Positions 1 to 8,596 of a stretch of DNA of 64,000 bases are shown in pieces. The position numbers and the translations under genes were made by a program. Location of the stretch: assembly GCF_003732705.1 (NCBI RefSeq), contig NZ_MOBR01000001.1, positions 90,886 to 154,885 on the forward strand. The letters are read 5' to 3'. Numbering within the stretch: the stretch's first letter is position 1; each line of letters opens with the position of its first letter. This stretch comes from Pseudomonas frederiksbergensis. Lineage in GTDB: Bacteria > Pseudomonadota > Gammaproteobacteria > Pseudomonadales > Pseudomonadaceae. The notes under the pieces are model-generated. The model did no database searches and was not told the DNA's origin. It saw nothing but the letters and a program-made list of their open reading frames with translations.

Positions 1-42
1 TCTGATTACTGGTTAAGAGGTGTGGTGCATGGGCCGGCCTCA

Positions 43-118
43 TCGCGAGCAAGCTCGCTCCCACACTGGTACTCCGTCACGCTGAAGATCCTCTGTGGGA
101 GCGAGCTTGCTCGCGATT
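43..118. repeat. REP pair (REPIN-like)
   Basis: Two head-to-head copies of a REP sequence (TCGCGAGCAAGCTCGCTCCCAC and its reverse complement) separated by about 32 bases. It fills most of the gap before the phospholipase-D-like gene. This is the common pseudomonad REP family, seen about eight times in the window. Confidence 0.9.
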
Positions 119-202
119 GGCAGCGACGCGGTTCCGGATCATCAAGGCAAATCCGCATCACTGCCCTATGCTCAGCAAGCCAGCCATTCACAGGAGTGAA
201 CC

Positions 203-1846
203 ATGCGCGTTCTAGCCGCAAACCCTCAGGACGATTTCCGCGTCAAAGCCTACGCCGGTACCAATGGCGTGCTGTTGGCCATGGACCTGGCCGAACCTCG
301 CCGCAAAGGCTTGCTCGGTTTTGCCATTGAGAAACAGTCAGGCACCAAACCCTGGCTGTTCCTGTTCAACAGCCTGACCTTCCCCGGCAAGGTCCACACC
401 TTCCCCCAATATCACGCCACCCCCAGCGATATCGCCCCGCTGCAAAAATTCCGTTGGGCCGATTACGCGGTCAATCCAGGGACGACCATGCATTACCGCG
501 TGCACCTGGCCTACGGCACACCCGATGCGCCGCAACTGGGTGAATTCGTCGAACTGACGATCACCTCCGACGATGGCCTGCCGAGCAACCAGAGCGTGAT
601 TTTCAACCGGGCGGTGGCCGCGAGCCAGGCGTTTCAGCGCAAATTCCCCGACCTCGACGCACAGATCAGCGCCAACAAAGGCCTGCCCATCGAAGCGTGG
701 CCAATCGCGGCGCAGCAATGGTTGGAAAACGGTCTGCTCGGGCGCTTGCTGGGGTTTATCCGGCGCGCCGTGGACGATCAATGGGCGCTGGACATTGCCA
801 TCTACGAATATCAATTGCAGTCGATCGTCGACGAGGTGAACGCCGCGTTTGCCCGTGGGGTCAAGGTGCGAGTGCTGTATCACGCGCAACCGGACGACGA
901 AGACACCACGATGAACGAGGCCAGCCTGGAAAAAATCCCGGCAGCCAACAAGCGTGGGCGGGTCACCCACAACATCTTCCACGACAAATTCATCGTCCTG
1001 AGCAAACTCGATGGCGGCGAGCATCGCCCGCAAGCCGTGCTCTGCGGCAGCACTAACTTCACGCCCAACGGTGTCTACCGCCAGGCCAACGTGGTGCATG
1101 TACTCGACGACGCGCGGATCGGCGCCAGTTACCTGCAAACCTTCGAAGAAGTCTGGGCCAACCCGGCGGACGTCGGGGCGACGCGCACCTGGCTGACCAA
1201 AAACAACCCAATGGACCCGACGCAAGCGCTGTTCGCCGGATTTTCACCGCGCACGGGGCAGGGCGATTTGAAGGAGTTCGTGCAGATCATCAACGGCGCG
1301 AAAAAGGACGTGCTGTTCGTCACCGCGTTCGCCTTGCCTGACGACATCCTCAACGCCTTGCTCGGCGAACCCCACGACGACATCCTGCGCTACGGCCTGC
1401 AGAACACGGTCAGCCGCATCACCGGTTTCCACGCCGACCGCACCGCCGAATTCGCCGCCACGGCGCTGCTCAACACCGGGCTGGAGGGCTGGCTCAAGGA
1501 AAACATGAAAGGCCAGAAGGGCAACCTGCTGGTGCACACCAAAGCCATCGTCACCGACTTCACCACCGACACACCGACCATCATCAGCGGCAGCCATAAC
1601 CTCAGCGCGGCGGCGAGTAATGGCAATGACGAGAATTACCTGATCATTCGCGGCGATACGGATTTGGCGGATCGCTATGGGTTGGAGTTGCTGCGGTTTT
1701 ACGAGCATTACCGGTTTCGTTATTTTGCGAAGAAACTGGCGTTGAAAGAGGTGTCGCCATTGGCGGCGGATGACAGCTGGACCAATGATTACTATGTGGA
1801 AGGGGATTTGCGGGAGCTGTCGCGGCTGCGATTCTCCGGGCGGTAA
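203..1846 (+). CDS. phospholipase D-like domain protein
   Basis: A 547-residue protein with two PLD/HKD half-sites. The first lies near residue 260 (HDKFIVLS, followed by CGSTNF) and the second near 444 (HTKAIVTD, followed by SGSHNL). The family uses paired HxKxxxxD motifs for phosphodiester hydrolysis or transfer. The first motif here ends in Ser where Asp is usual; the second is complete. No signal peptide or membrane segment is apparent, so it is probably cytoplasmic. The ATG is preceded by CAGGAG at good spacing. It stands alone between REP pairs. The substrate (phospholipid, nucleic acid or other) cannot be told from sequence. Confidence 0.85.
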   Translation: MRVLAANPQDDFRVKAYAGTNGVLLAMDLAEPRRKGLLGFAIEKQSGTKPWLFLFNSLTFPGKVHTFPQYHATPSDIAPLQKFRWADYAVNPGTTMHYRVHLAYGTPDAPQLGEFVELTITSDDGLPSNQSVIFNRAVAASQAFQRKFPDLDAQISANKGLPIEAWPIAAQQWLENGLLGRLLGFIRRAVDDQWALDIAIYEYQLQSIVDEVNAAFARGVKVRVLYHAQPDDEDTTMNEASLEKIPAANKRGRVTHNIFHDKFIVLSKLDGGEHRPQAVLCGSTNFTPNGVYRQANVVHVLDDARIGASYLQTFEEVWANPADVGATRTWLTKNNPMDPTQALFAGFSPRTGQGDLKEFVQIINGAKKDVLFVTAFALPDDILNALLGEPHDDILRYGLQNTVSRITGFHADRTAEFAATALLNTGLEGWLKENMKGQKGNLLVHTKAIVTDFTTDTPTIISGSHNLSAAASNGNDENYLIIRGDTDLADRYGLELLRFYEHYRFRYFAKKLALKEVSPLAADDSWTNDYYVEGDLRELSRLRFSGR

Positions 1847-1863
1847 GTCGGCGCTTTTAATGG

Positions 1864-1936
1864 CCCCTTCGCGAGCAGGCTCGCTCCCACAGGTTTTGCG
1901 CAAATCCTGTGGGAGCGAGCCTGCTCGCGAAAGGGG
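1864..1936. repeat. REP pair (REPIN-like)
   Basis: Inverted pair of the GCGAGCAGGCTCGCTCCCAC element with a short spacer, lying between the convergent PLD-like gene and poxB. Because both genes end here, transcripts from both sides would carry the hairpin. Confidence 0.9.
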
Positions 1937-1954
1937 CGCCGCAGACCTTACTGG

Positions 1955-3679
1955 TTAACGGAACCAGTTAGTCCGCGCCAATTCAATCACCTCATCCCCA
2001 CGCCCGCTCATCACCGCTTTAAGCATGTACAAACTGAACCCTTTGGCCTGCTCCAGCTTGATCGCCGGTGGCATCGCCAGTTCCTGGGTCGCGGTAATCA
2101 CATCCACCAACACCGGCCCGTCATGGGCCAGCGCCCGGCGCAGCGCCGGCTCCAGGTCTTCCGACTCTTCAACGCGAATCCCGAGAATCCCCATGGCATT
2201 CGCCATCGCCGCGAAGTCCGGGTTGTGCAGGTCGGTGCCGGTGTCGAGCAATCCGCTGGACTTCATTTCCATCGCGACAAAGCCCAAGGATGCGTTGTCG
2301 TAGACGATGATTTTCACCGGCAACTTCAACTGCGCCAGGGAGATGAAATCCCCCATCAACATGCTGAAACCACCATCGCCCGACAAGGAAATCACCTGCC
2401 GATCAGGGAACGCAGCCTGGGCGCCAATGGCCTGGGGCATGGCGTTGGCCATAGAACCGTGGTTGAACGACCCGAGTAACCGGCGTTTGCCATTCATTTT
2501 CAGGTAACGCGCCGCCCACACCGTTGGCGTACCGACGTCGGCGGTGAAGATGGCGTCGTCATTCGCCAGTTCACTGAGCAGGCGGGTGAGGTACTGCGGA
2601 TGAATCGGCCGGCCTGGCGCGGAAGGTTGGGCCAGGTCGTCGAGGCCCTGGCGCGCTTTCTTGTAGTGTTCGAGGGATGATTCCAAGAAGCTTCGATCAC
2701 CGCGATACGGCAGGCGCGGCAGCAACGCCGCGAGGGTTTCGCTAACGTCGGCGGCGATGCCCAGGTCCAGGGTGGTCCGGCGGCCGAGGGCTTCGGGGTT
2801 GTGGTCAATCTGAATAATGGTGGCGTCGGTGGGGTAGAACTGTCGATACGGGAAGTCGGTGCCGAGCATCACCAAAGTGTCGCAGTTGAGCATCGCGTGA
2901 TAACCGGAGCTGAAGCCGATCAGCCCGGTCATGCCGACGTCGAACGGGTTGTCCCACTCCACGTGTTCCTTGCCGCGCAAGGCATGCACCACCGGCGCGC
3001 CGAGGGCGTCGGCCAGGGCCACCACTTGATCATGAGCCCCGGCGCAACCGGCGCCGCACATCAAAGTCACGGCTTTGCTTTGGCTCAGCAGTTCCACCAG
3101 TCGATCCAGATCCTGCGGCGCGGGCAGGGTGCGCGGCCGGGAAAGGGTCGGCCAGGGCTTGAGGTTGTCTTCGACTTCCTGCAACGCCACGTCACCGGGA
3201 ATCACCACCACCGCGACGCCACGATTGAGGATCGCACTGCGCATCGCCCGATGCAGCACCTGCGGCATCTGCGCCGGGTTGCTGACCAGTTCGACGAAGT
3301 GGCTGCACTCCTTGAACAGTTCCTGCGGATGGGTTTCCTGAAAGTAGTTGAGGCCGACTTCGGAGGAGGGGATCTGCGCCGCGATGGCCAGCACCGGCAC
3401 ATGGTTTCTATGGCAATCGAACAGCCCGTTGATCAAGTGCAGATTGCCCGGCCCGCAACTGCCGGCGCACACCGCCAACTCCCCGGTAACCGCCGCCTCA
3501 GCCCCGGCGGCAAATGCCGCGACTTCTTCGTGGCGCACGTGCATCCACTCGATGCTGTCCATGGTGCGCAGGGCTTCGGTCAGGCCATTGAGGCTGTCGC
3601 CGGTCAGGCCCCAGATGCGTTTGACGCCGGCCTGTTCCAGGGTGGTTGCCAGTTGCTGGGCAATGGTGATTTTCGCCAT
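1955..3679 (-). CDS. poxB: pyruvate dehydrogenase (quinone), PoxB
   Basis: Thiamine-diphosphate flavoenzyme that oxidises pyruvate to acetate and CO2 and passes electrons to ubiquinone at the inner membrane. The 574 residues match the length of E. coli PoxB (572). Nearly identical blocks are visible: [16 protein letters not shown] near residue 20, [14 protein letters not shown] with the ThDP glutamate near 50, and the ThDP-Mg motif [13 protein letters not shown] near 430. The C-terminal tail ELARTNWFR resembles the lipid-binding peptide of PoxB. An upstream in-frame ATG at 3748 would add 23 residues. The ATG at 3679 is preferred because [10 protein letters not shown] aligns with the family start and has GGAG upstream. 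A monocistronic gene or an operon with the OYE gene 96 bases upstream are both possible. Confidence 0.93.
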   Translation of the reverse strand: MAKITIAQQLATTLEQAGVKRIWGLTGDSLNGLTEALRTMDSIEWMHVRHEEVAAFAAGAEAAVTGELAVCAGSCGPGNLHLINGLFDCHRNHVPVLAIAAQIPSSEVGLNYFQETHPQELFKECSHFVELVSNPAQMPQVLHRAMRSAILNRGVAVVVIPGDVALQEVEDNLKPWPTLSRPRTLPAPQDLDRLVELLSQSKAVTLMCGAGCAGAHDQVVALADALGAPVVHALRGKEHVEWDNPFDVGMTGLIGFSSGYHAMLNCDTLVMLGTDFPYRQFYPTDATIIQIDHNPEALGRRTTLDLGIAADVSETLAALLPRLPYRGDRSFLESSLEHYKKARQGLDDLAQPSAPGRPIHPQYLTRLLSELANDDAIFTADVGTPTVWAARYLKMNGKRRLLGSFNHGSMANAMPQAIGAQAAFPDRQVISLSGDGGFSMLMGDFISLAQLKLPVKIIVYDNASLGFVAMEMKSSGLLDTGTDLHNPDFAAMANAMGILGIRVEESEDLEPALRRALAHDGPVLVDVITATQELAMPPAIKLEQAKGFSLYMLKAVMSGRGDEVIELARTNWFR

Positions 3680-3775
3680 GAATGAGGTACTCCAGTGATC
3701 GATGAGTGGCCCTTGGGATAGAAAAAGGGACAACTCAACGGCTGGCATGACTCCCGGGGATTTGTGAAGACTCGT

Positions 3776-4999
3776 TTACTTGGCCATGGCCTGTTTGTAC
3801 TGGCGGGTGCGCTTGGCGATGTATAGCTGATCGCGGATCAACGCCCACAGCGCCGAGACCTGCGGCCGGGGTTGGTGTCCGCGACTCAGGCGATGCAACT
3901 GGAACTTGACCACCGCCATGGTCGCCAGCGCCGCCAAGGGTTTGCGCTTCCAGAGGATCGGCGGCAGTTGCGGATGGCTGTTCTTGCCTTCGCGCCAGTG
4001 CTTGACCAGGTGCGGCTCAACGGCCATCGCGGTGCCGATCCCGGCCATGGCGATGCCGCTGTCGAGTACTTGTTCGACGATGGCCAGGCGACGGATGCCG
4101 CCGGTGACCATCACCGGCATGCGCGCCACGCTGGCCAGTTCGCCGGCCATCTCCAGGAAGTACGCTTCGCGCGCCAAAGTGCGGCCGTCCCGGGCTTCGC
4201 CTTGCATGGCCGGGGCTTCGTAACTGCCGCCGGACAATTCCAGTAAGTCGAGTGGCTGCTCGTTGAGCCACTGGATCACTTGCTTGGCATCGTCGGCATC
4301 GAAGCCACCGCGCTGGAAGTCGGCAGAGTTGAGTTTTACCGCCACGCAGAATTGCGGCGACACCGCTTTGCGCACCGCGCTCACCACTTCAAGGAGCAAG
4401 CGTGCGCGGTTCTCCAGTGAACCACCCCATTGATCGGTGCGGCGATTGGTCAGCGGCGACAAAAACTGGCTGAGCAGATAACCGTGGGCCGCGTGAATTT
4501 GCACGCCGGTGAATCCGGCCTTTTCCGCCAACGCGGCGCTGGTGGCGAAGCGTTGGATCACTTCATCGATATCGCTTTGCGACATCGGCTTGGGTTCAGC
4601 AAACATCTTCGAGAACGAGCCCATGTCCAGCGCCACCGCCGACGGCGCCAAGGCTTGCTGGCCGAGATTGGCCATGGTCTGACGCCCCGGATGGTTGAGT
4701 TGCACCCAGAACTGCGCGCCACCGGCCCGGCCAATCGTTGCCCACTGGCGGAAGCGTTCAAGATGCCGCTCGTCTTCCAACACCACGCCGCCGGGGCCGG
4801 TCATCGCGCGGCGGTCGATCATCACGTTACCGGTCAGCAACAACCCGGCTTCACCCTCGGCCCAGGCCTGATACAAACGCAACAGCGCATCCGAAGGGGC
4901 CTGCTGCCTGTCCGCGAGGTTTTCTTCCATCGCGGCTTTGGCGATGCGATTGCCGATGGTCTGGCCGTTGGGCAAATTCAGCGTTTGAAAGGGCGACAT
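3776..4999 (-). CDS. NADH:flavin oxidoreductase, old yellow enzyme family
   Basis: A 407-residue FMN-dependent TIM-barrel oxidoreductase of the OYE/2,4-dienoyl-CoA reductase type. Visible motifs are QLNHPGRQ near 100, HAAHGYLLSQFLSPLTNRR near 170 (a His-His catalytic pair) and WGGSLENRARLLLE just after it. GAGGAG sits six bases before the ATG. It is divergent from a MerR regulator, and a promoter with the long spacer typical of MerR control lies directly upstream. This suggests induction by an electrophile or reactive carbonyl that the enzyme reduces. The exact substrate is unknown. Its C-terminal tail is basic and not obviously part of the barrel. Confidence 0.88.
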   Translation of the reverse strand: MSPFQTLNLPNGQTIGNRIAKAAMEENLADRQQAPSDALLRLYQAWAEGEAGLLLTGNVMIDRRAMTGPGGVVLEDERHLERFRQWATIGRAGGAQFWVQLNHPGRQTMANLGQQALAPSAVALDMGSFSKMFAEPKPMSQSDIDEVIQRFATSAALAEKAGFTGVQIHAAHGYLLSQFLSPLTNRRTDQWGGSLENRARLLLEVVSAVRKAVSPQFCVAVKLNSADFQRGGFDADDAKQVIQWLNEQPLDLLELSGGSYEAPAMQGEARDGRTLAREAYFLEMAGELASVARMPVMVTGGIRRLAIVEQVLDSGIAMAGIGTAMAVEPHLVKHWREGKNSHPQLPPILWKRKPLAALATMAVVKFQLHRLSRGHQPRPQVSALWALIRDQLYIAKRTRQYKQAMAK

Positions 5000-5026
5000 G
5001 CTTGACTCCTCATCAGTGATGGGTGG

Positions 5027-5057
5027 AGGCTAAGCTTAAAGTTAACTTTAATGTCAA
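5027..5057 (-). promoter_or_regulatory. MerR-type promoter and operator of the OYE gene
   Basis: Read on the minus strand: TTGACA (5057-5052), a 19-base spacer, then TAGCCT (5032-5027). The spacer contains a perfect 16-base palindrome TTAAAGTTAACTTTAA (5036-5051). A 19-20-base spacer with a centred dyad is the hallmark of promoters distorted and activated by MerR-family regulators, and the dyad resembles sites recalled for the AdhR/NmlR group. Confidence 0.75.
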
Positions 5058-5076
5058 GCAGGCAAATGAGGTTGGG

Positions 5077-5487
5077 ATGAAGATTGGTGAATTGGCAGAG
5101 TTAAGTGGCTTCAACCCGTCGCGCATTCGGTTTTACGAGGCCCAGGGGCTGATCCAGAAAGTCGAGCGCCGGGCCAACGGTTATCGGCATTACCCCGAGC
5201 AGGTGTTGCAGACGCTGTACCTGATCCAGTGCGCCCAACAGGCCGGGTTCAGCCTGGAAGAGTTGAAGCAGTTGATGCCGGACACCGCGACCGGTGAGTT
5301 CAAGCACGACGAACTGCTGGCGGGGCTGACGCGCAAAGTCGAGCAGATCGAAGAAATGCAGCAGCATCTGGCCCAGAGCAAGGCGAAGCTGTTGGCGGTG
5401 ATCGAAGATATCCAGGCGAAGCCCGAAGGCATGGGCTGCGATGCCAATGCCGAGCGGGTGCTGGCTTCGTTCAAACAGCCGCGCTGA
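5077..5487 (+). CDS. MerR family transcriptional regulator
   Basis: A 136-residue regulator starting MKIGELAELSGFNPSRIRFYE, the standard MerR winged helix-turn-helix, followed by a coiled-coil dimerisation helix and a short C-terminal segment GMGCDANAERV. A longer reading frame begins at 5023, but it runs through the operator, so the ATG at 5077 is chosen. Only two cysteines are seen (in LIQCAQQ and GMGCDA), which argues against a metal sensor with a CxnC pair and fits a thiol or electrophile sensor. It is divergent from the OYE gene and likely controls it and itself. Confidence 0.88.
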   Translation: MKIGELAELSGFNPSRIRFYEAQGLIQKVERRANGYRHYPEQVLQTLYLIQCAQQAGFSLEELKQLMPDTATGEFKHDELLAGLTRKVEQIEEMQQHLAQSKAKLLAVIEDIQAKPEGMGCDANAERVLASFKQPR

Positions 5488-5493
5488 TCACTT

Positions 5494-5583
5494 GTAGGAG
5501 CAAAGCTTGCTCGCGAACGCGGTGGGCCAGCCAACATCCCTGTTGAATGTGAAACCGCCTTCGCGAGCAAGCTTCGCTCCTAC
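5494..5583. repeat. REP pair, GTAGGAGC variant
   Basis: Outward inverted pair beginning GTAGGAGCAAAGCTTGCTCGCG and ending with its reverse complement near 5583, with about 45 bases between. It lies just downstream of the MerR gene. Confidence 0.85.
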
Positions 5584-5629
5584 TGGGTGTATCGTTGCCC
5601 CCCAAATCTGTGTTCACCACCGACCCCCT

Positions 5630-5656
5630 GTAGGAGCGAGGCTTGCCCGCGAAGAG
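5630..5656. repeat. single REP copy
   Basis: Solitary TGTAGGAGCGAGGCTTGCCCGCGAAG element between the MerR gene and the end of the MFS exporter gene. Confidence 0.8.
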
Positions 5657-5680
5657 GCCCTGATAGTCAACGCAATGTCA

Positions 5681-7219
5681 TCACTGGCGAGCAACGGTTC
5701 CCGATAAGTGGTTTGAAGGACTCGGTATTGGATTACGCATCAACGTACCCACCACCAACGCCCCCAGCAGCGCCAATAACCCCGCGACCAACAGCAACAA
5801 ACTGAAACCGCCAACGAACGCTTGCCGGGCCAAGGGTTCGACAACGCCACGCGCGGTGTCCGGCAGCAGGCCCAGCGCTGCGGTCATGTCACCGGCCACC
5901 ACTCGCGAGGCGATGCCTTGGGTCTGATCCAGCCATTGCCCCGACAAGCTGTTACGCAGCAACAATTCGGTGTGACTGGCCAGCAAGGCGCCGTACACGC
6001 CGATGGCCAGCATGATCGCGCTGAAGCGCATGGTGGTGCTCATGCCCGAGGCCATGCCGGCGCGATCCCGTGGCACACAAACCATGATGTTTTTCTGGGT
6101 GTCACCATTGAGCAACCCAGCCCCGGCACCGGTCACCGCAATCGCAAGGGCGAAGGGCAGATAGCCGCCGCTATTGACCGCCCAGGCGCTGAGCAAGTTG
6201 CCGCAGCCGACCAACGCAAGACCGGCCGCCATCAAGGTCGCGGGGGCAAACCGATTTGCCAGTCGCGCACCAATGCGCGGGCAAATCAGCATCGTCAGGG
6301 CAAACGGCAACATCCCCAACCCGGAGGCAATGGCCGAGAACCCCAAGCCGTTCTGCAGATAAAACGGCAGCAACGTCATCATCACCTGGGCACAACCGGC
6401 GTAGGCGAACATCCCCAGTAGCGCGCCGATAAAACGCGGATGCTTGAACAATTGCAGGTCAACCATGGGCCGCTGCTGCATCCGTTCGATCAGCACAAAC
6501 AGCCCCAACAACAAGGCGCCGCCGATCAGTCGGGCGTAGGTCAGTGGATTGCTCCAGCCGATGCGGTTGGCTTCGATCAGGCCCCAGATCAGGCATAACA
6601 GACTCGCACTGAACGCCAGGCTGCCCCACGGGTCGAGGCGCGCGGATTGCGTGTCGCGGGATTCCGGCACGTTGCGCCAGACCATCGCCATCAGCAGCAG
6701 ACCCACCGGCAGATTGAGGTAAAAAATCCAGCGCCAGCCGATGTACTCAGTGATCAACCCGCCCAGGGTAGGCGCCGCAGTCATCGCCACGCCCATGCAC
6801 GCACCCCAGAACGCCCAGGCCTTGGCCCGCTCGACCTCATCGTGAAAGGTATGGCCAATCGAGGCCAGCGCCGAGGTCAACAGCAACGCTGCGCCGACAC
6901 CCTTGATCGCCCGGGCAATATCGAGGAACACCGCATTCGGCGCGGCGCCGCAACCGAGGGACGCGAGGATGAAGATCCCCAGGCCCCAGAGCAGGGTTTT
7001 CTGTCGGCCAAAGCGATCGGCAATGCTGCCCGCTGGCAGCAACAATGCAGCGAAGGCCAGCATGTAGGCGCTGACCACCCACTCGATATCGGCGAAATTG
7101 GCGCCCAGCTCCCGGGCGATGGTTGGCAATGTAACGGCGACAATGTTGGTGTCGAGGACAATCAGCGAACACACCCCGGAGGCGGTCAGCAGCGTCAGGC
7201 GCGGGCTGACCCGGTTCAT
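5681..7219 (-). CDS. MFS multidrug exporter, DHA2 (EmrB/QacA) family
   Basis: A 512-residue integral membrane protein rich in hydrophobic segments, with the roughly 14-helix layout of the DHA2 family. The signature LDTNIVAVTLPTIARELG lies in helix 1 (family motif D), and ADRFGRQKTLLWG between helices 2 and 3 is motif A. It probably exports drugs or organic toxicants by proton antiport across the inner membrane. AAGG precedes the ATG by about ten bases. It is divergent from a LysR regulator 141 bases away, which is the likely controller. No membrane-fusion or outer-membrane partner gene is adjacent. Confidence 0.9.
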   Translation of the reverse strand: MNRVSPRLTLLTASGVCSLIVLDTNIVAVTLPTIARELGANFADIEWVVSAYMLAFAALLLPAGSIADRFGRQKTLLWGLGIFILASLGCGAAPNAVFLDIARAIKGVGAALLLTSALASIGHTFHDEVERAKAWAFWGACMGVAMTAAPTLGGLITEYIGWRWIFYLNLPVGLLLMAMVWRNVPESRDTQSARLDPWGSLAFSASLLCLIWGLIEANRIGWSNPLTYARLIGGALLLGLFVLIERMQQRPMVDLQLFKHPRFIGALLGMFAYAGCAQVMMTLLPFYLQNGLGFSAIASGLGMLPFALTMLICPRIGARLANRFAPATLMAAGLALVGCGNLLSAWAVNSGGYLPFALAIAVTGAGAGLLNGDTQKNIMVCVPRDRAGMASGMSTTMRFSAIMLAIGVYGALLASHTELLLRNSLSGQWLDQTQGIASRVVAGDMTAALGLLPDTARGVVEPLARQAFVGGFSLLLLVAGLLALLGALVVGTLMRNPIPSPSNHLSGTVARQ

Positions 7220-7360
7220 GAGGTGATTGCCTTTTGAGTAAGGTGTTTGACGGTCATGGCTTCGGCTCTCTACTGTGGATGCACCGAAAGCTTATCCCGG
7301 TCGATATCAAGCGTTGTTAGCTGACAGTCGGGACTTCATTACCTTTGAGCTAATCCACCG

Positions 7361-8227
7361 ATGGACATACGCCATTTCCGCTACTTTCTGGCCGTTGCCC
7401 GGCAGCGCAACTTCACCCGCGCCGCTGAACAACTGGGGATTGCCCCGCCGACCTTGAGTCGACAGATCCAGGACATGGAAACCGAACTGGGCACCCGGTT
7501 GTTCCTGCGTCAGCAACGGGAAGTCAGCCTGACCGAGGCCGGCGCTGCGCTGGTGATCGAGGCCGAAGCCACGGTGCGCCAATTCGAATTCGCCCAACGC
7601 AGTGCCCAACGGGCCGGGCGCGGTGATATCGGGCATATCGAGCTGGGTTACGTGGCGTCGGCGGTGTACTCGGGGCTGTTGCAAAAACAGGTGCAAGCCT
7701 TCAGCCGCAAGTGCCCGGACGTCAGCCTGAATGTGCGGGAAAGCCCGATGGCGGCGTTGCCGGGCCTGGTGATCGAGGGCCGGTTCGATATCGGTTACGT
7801 GCGCTCGCCCATGACCTTGCCCGACGGGTTGGAGGCGATCCGGCTCGATGCGGAAGGCTTTGTCTTGGCCGTGTCGAGCGAATCCTGGCTGTGCCGCCTG
7901 CCGCAGATCAGCCCGGCGCATTTGCAAAACGAAACCTTCATCCTGCCCGAGCAAATCAACGGCACTTTGCAAGTCGCGGCCCAGGGCGGGTTCGCGCCGA
8001 AGCTGGGGCCGCAGCCGGGTGGGTTGGTGGCGGTGATTGCCTTGGTGTCGCTGGGGCAGGGCGTGGCGGTGGTGCCGGAATCGGTGGTCGGGCATGTCGG
8101 GTTGCCGGGGGTGGTATATCGGGGGATCGAGGGCGGGGAGGCGCGTTCGTGGTTGTCGATGGTTTATCGGCGGTTTGAGAAGTCGGCGGCGGTGGCTCGG
8201 TATATCGAGCAAGTTCGAAACCGCTAG
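7361..8227 (+). CDS. LysR family transcriptional regulator
   Basis: A 288-residue LysR-type regulator. The N-terminal helix-turn-helix spans about residues 1-60 (MDIRHFRYFLAVARQRNFTR, then QLGIAPPTLSRQIQDMETELG), followed by the two-lobed effector domain. It is divergent from the DHA2 exporter, so it most likely regulates that gene from the shared 141-base gap. The effector is unknown. Confidence 0.9.
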   Translation: MDIRHFRYFLAVARQRNFTRAAEQLGIAPPTLSRQIQDMETELGTRLFLRQQREVSLTEAGAALVIEAEATVRQFEFAQRSAQRAGRGDIGHIELGYVASAVYSGLLQKQVQAFSRKCPDVSLNVRESPMAALPGLVIEGRFDIGYVRSPMTLPDGLEAIRLDAEGFVLAVSSESWLCRLPQISPAHLQNETFILPEQINGTLQVAAQGGFAPKLGPQPGGLVAVIALVSLGQGVAVVPESVVGHVGLPGVVYRGIEGGEARSWLSMVYRRFEKSAAVARYIEQVRNR

Positions 8228-8229
8228 AA

Positions 8230-8310
8230 GCTTCGCGAGCAGGCTCGCTCCCACACTGGACTTGTGAGCGCTGAAGATCCTCTGTGGGAGCGAGCCTGCT
8301 CGCGAAGGCG
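8230..8310. repeat. REP pair (REPIN-like)
   Basis: Inverted pair of CTTCGCGAGCAGGCTCGCTCCCAC with a spacer that includes GCTGAAGATCCTCTGTGGGAG. The same spacer phrase occurs in the pair at 43-118, so the two are recent copies of one whole REPIN. It begins two bases after the LysR stop codon. Confidence 0.9.
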
Positions 8311-8413
8311 TCCGCCCAAACGACGCTGATACAGATCTTGTAATGATTTCCCACTGTGGGAATTGTGACCTTCACCTGTACGCTCCAAGTCCTTTTTTCC
8401 ATTCAGGACCTGC

Positions 8414-8569
8414 ATGAACACCCTCTCGGAGCCTCCCAGTCAGCCTTCCATCTCGCGCATCCGCGCAACCCTGACGCACGTCAAACACCCGGTCTTCCGA
8501 CCTCTCTCTCTTTTTGCATCTACGCCCTCACGGCCCTCGGGCTGCACTTCGCCGTGCCCGGCATTCTGA
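8414..8569 (+). CDS. possible small upstream ORF (51 aa)
   Basis: An ATG with a correctly placed AGGA opens a 51-codon frame beginning MNTLSEPPSQPSISRIRATL and ending 27 bases before the TerC-family gene. It resembles nothing I recognise. It occupies most of the 286-base stretch between the REP pair and the TerC gene, which otherwise shows no feature I can name. I looked for the yybP-ykoY manganese riboswitch often found before TerC genes and did not see its conserved core. It could be a leader peptide or chance. Confidence 0.25.
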   Translation: MNTLSEPPSQPSISRIRATLTHVKHPVFRPLSLFASTPSRPSGCTSPCPAF

Positions 8570-8596
8570 ATTCGCTGAAGAGATCGAGACATTTTT

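Noticed and set aside
338..1225. Long open frame (295 codons) on the minus strand inside the PLD-like gene
   Set aside because: It is an antisense shadow of a high-GC gene: the plus-strand frame has HKD motifs and a ribosome site, the minus frame has no recognisable domain.
8311..8596. yybP-ykoY manganese riboswitch before the TerC gene
   Set aside because: The conserved core sequences of that riboswitch were not recognisable. A covariance-model scan would be decisive.
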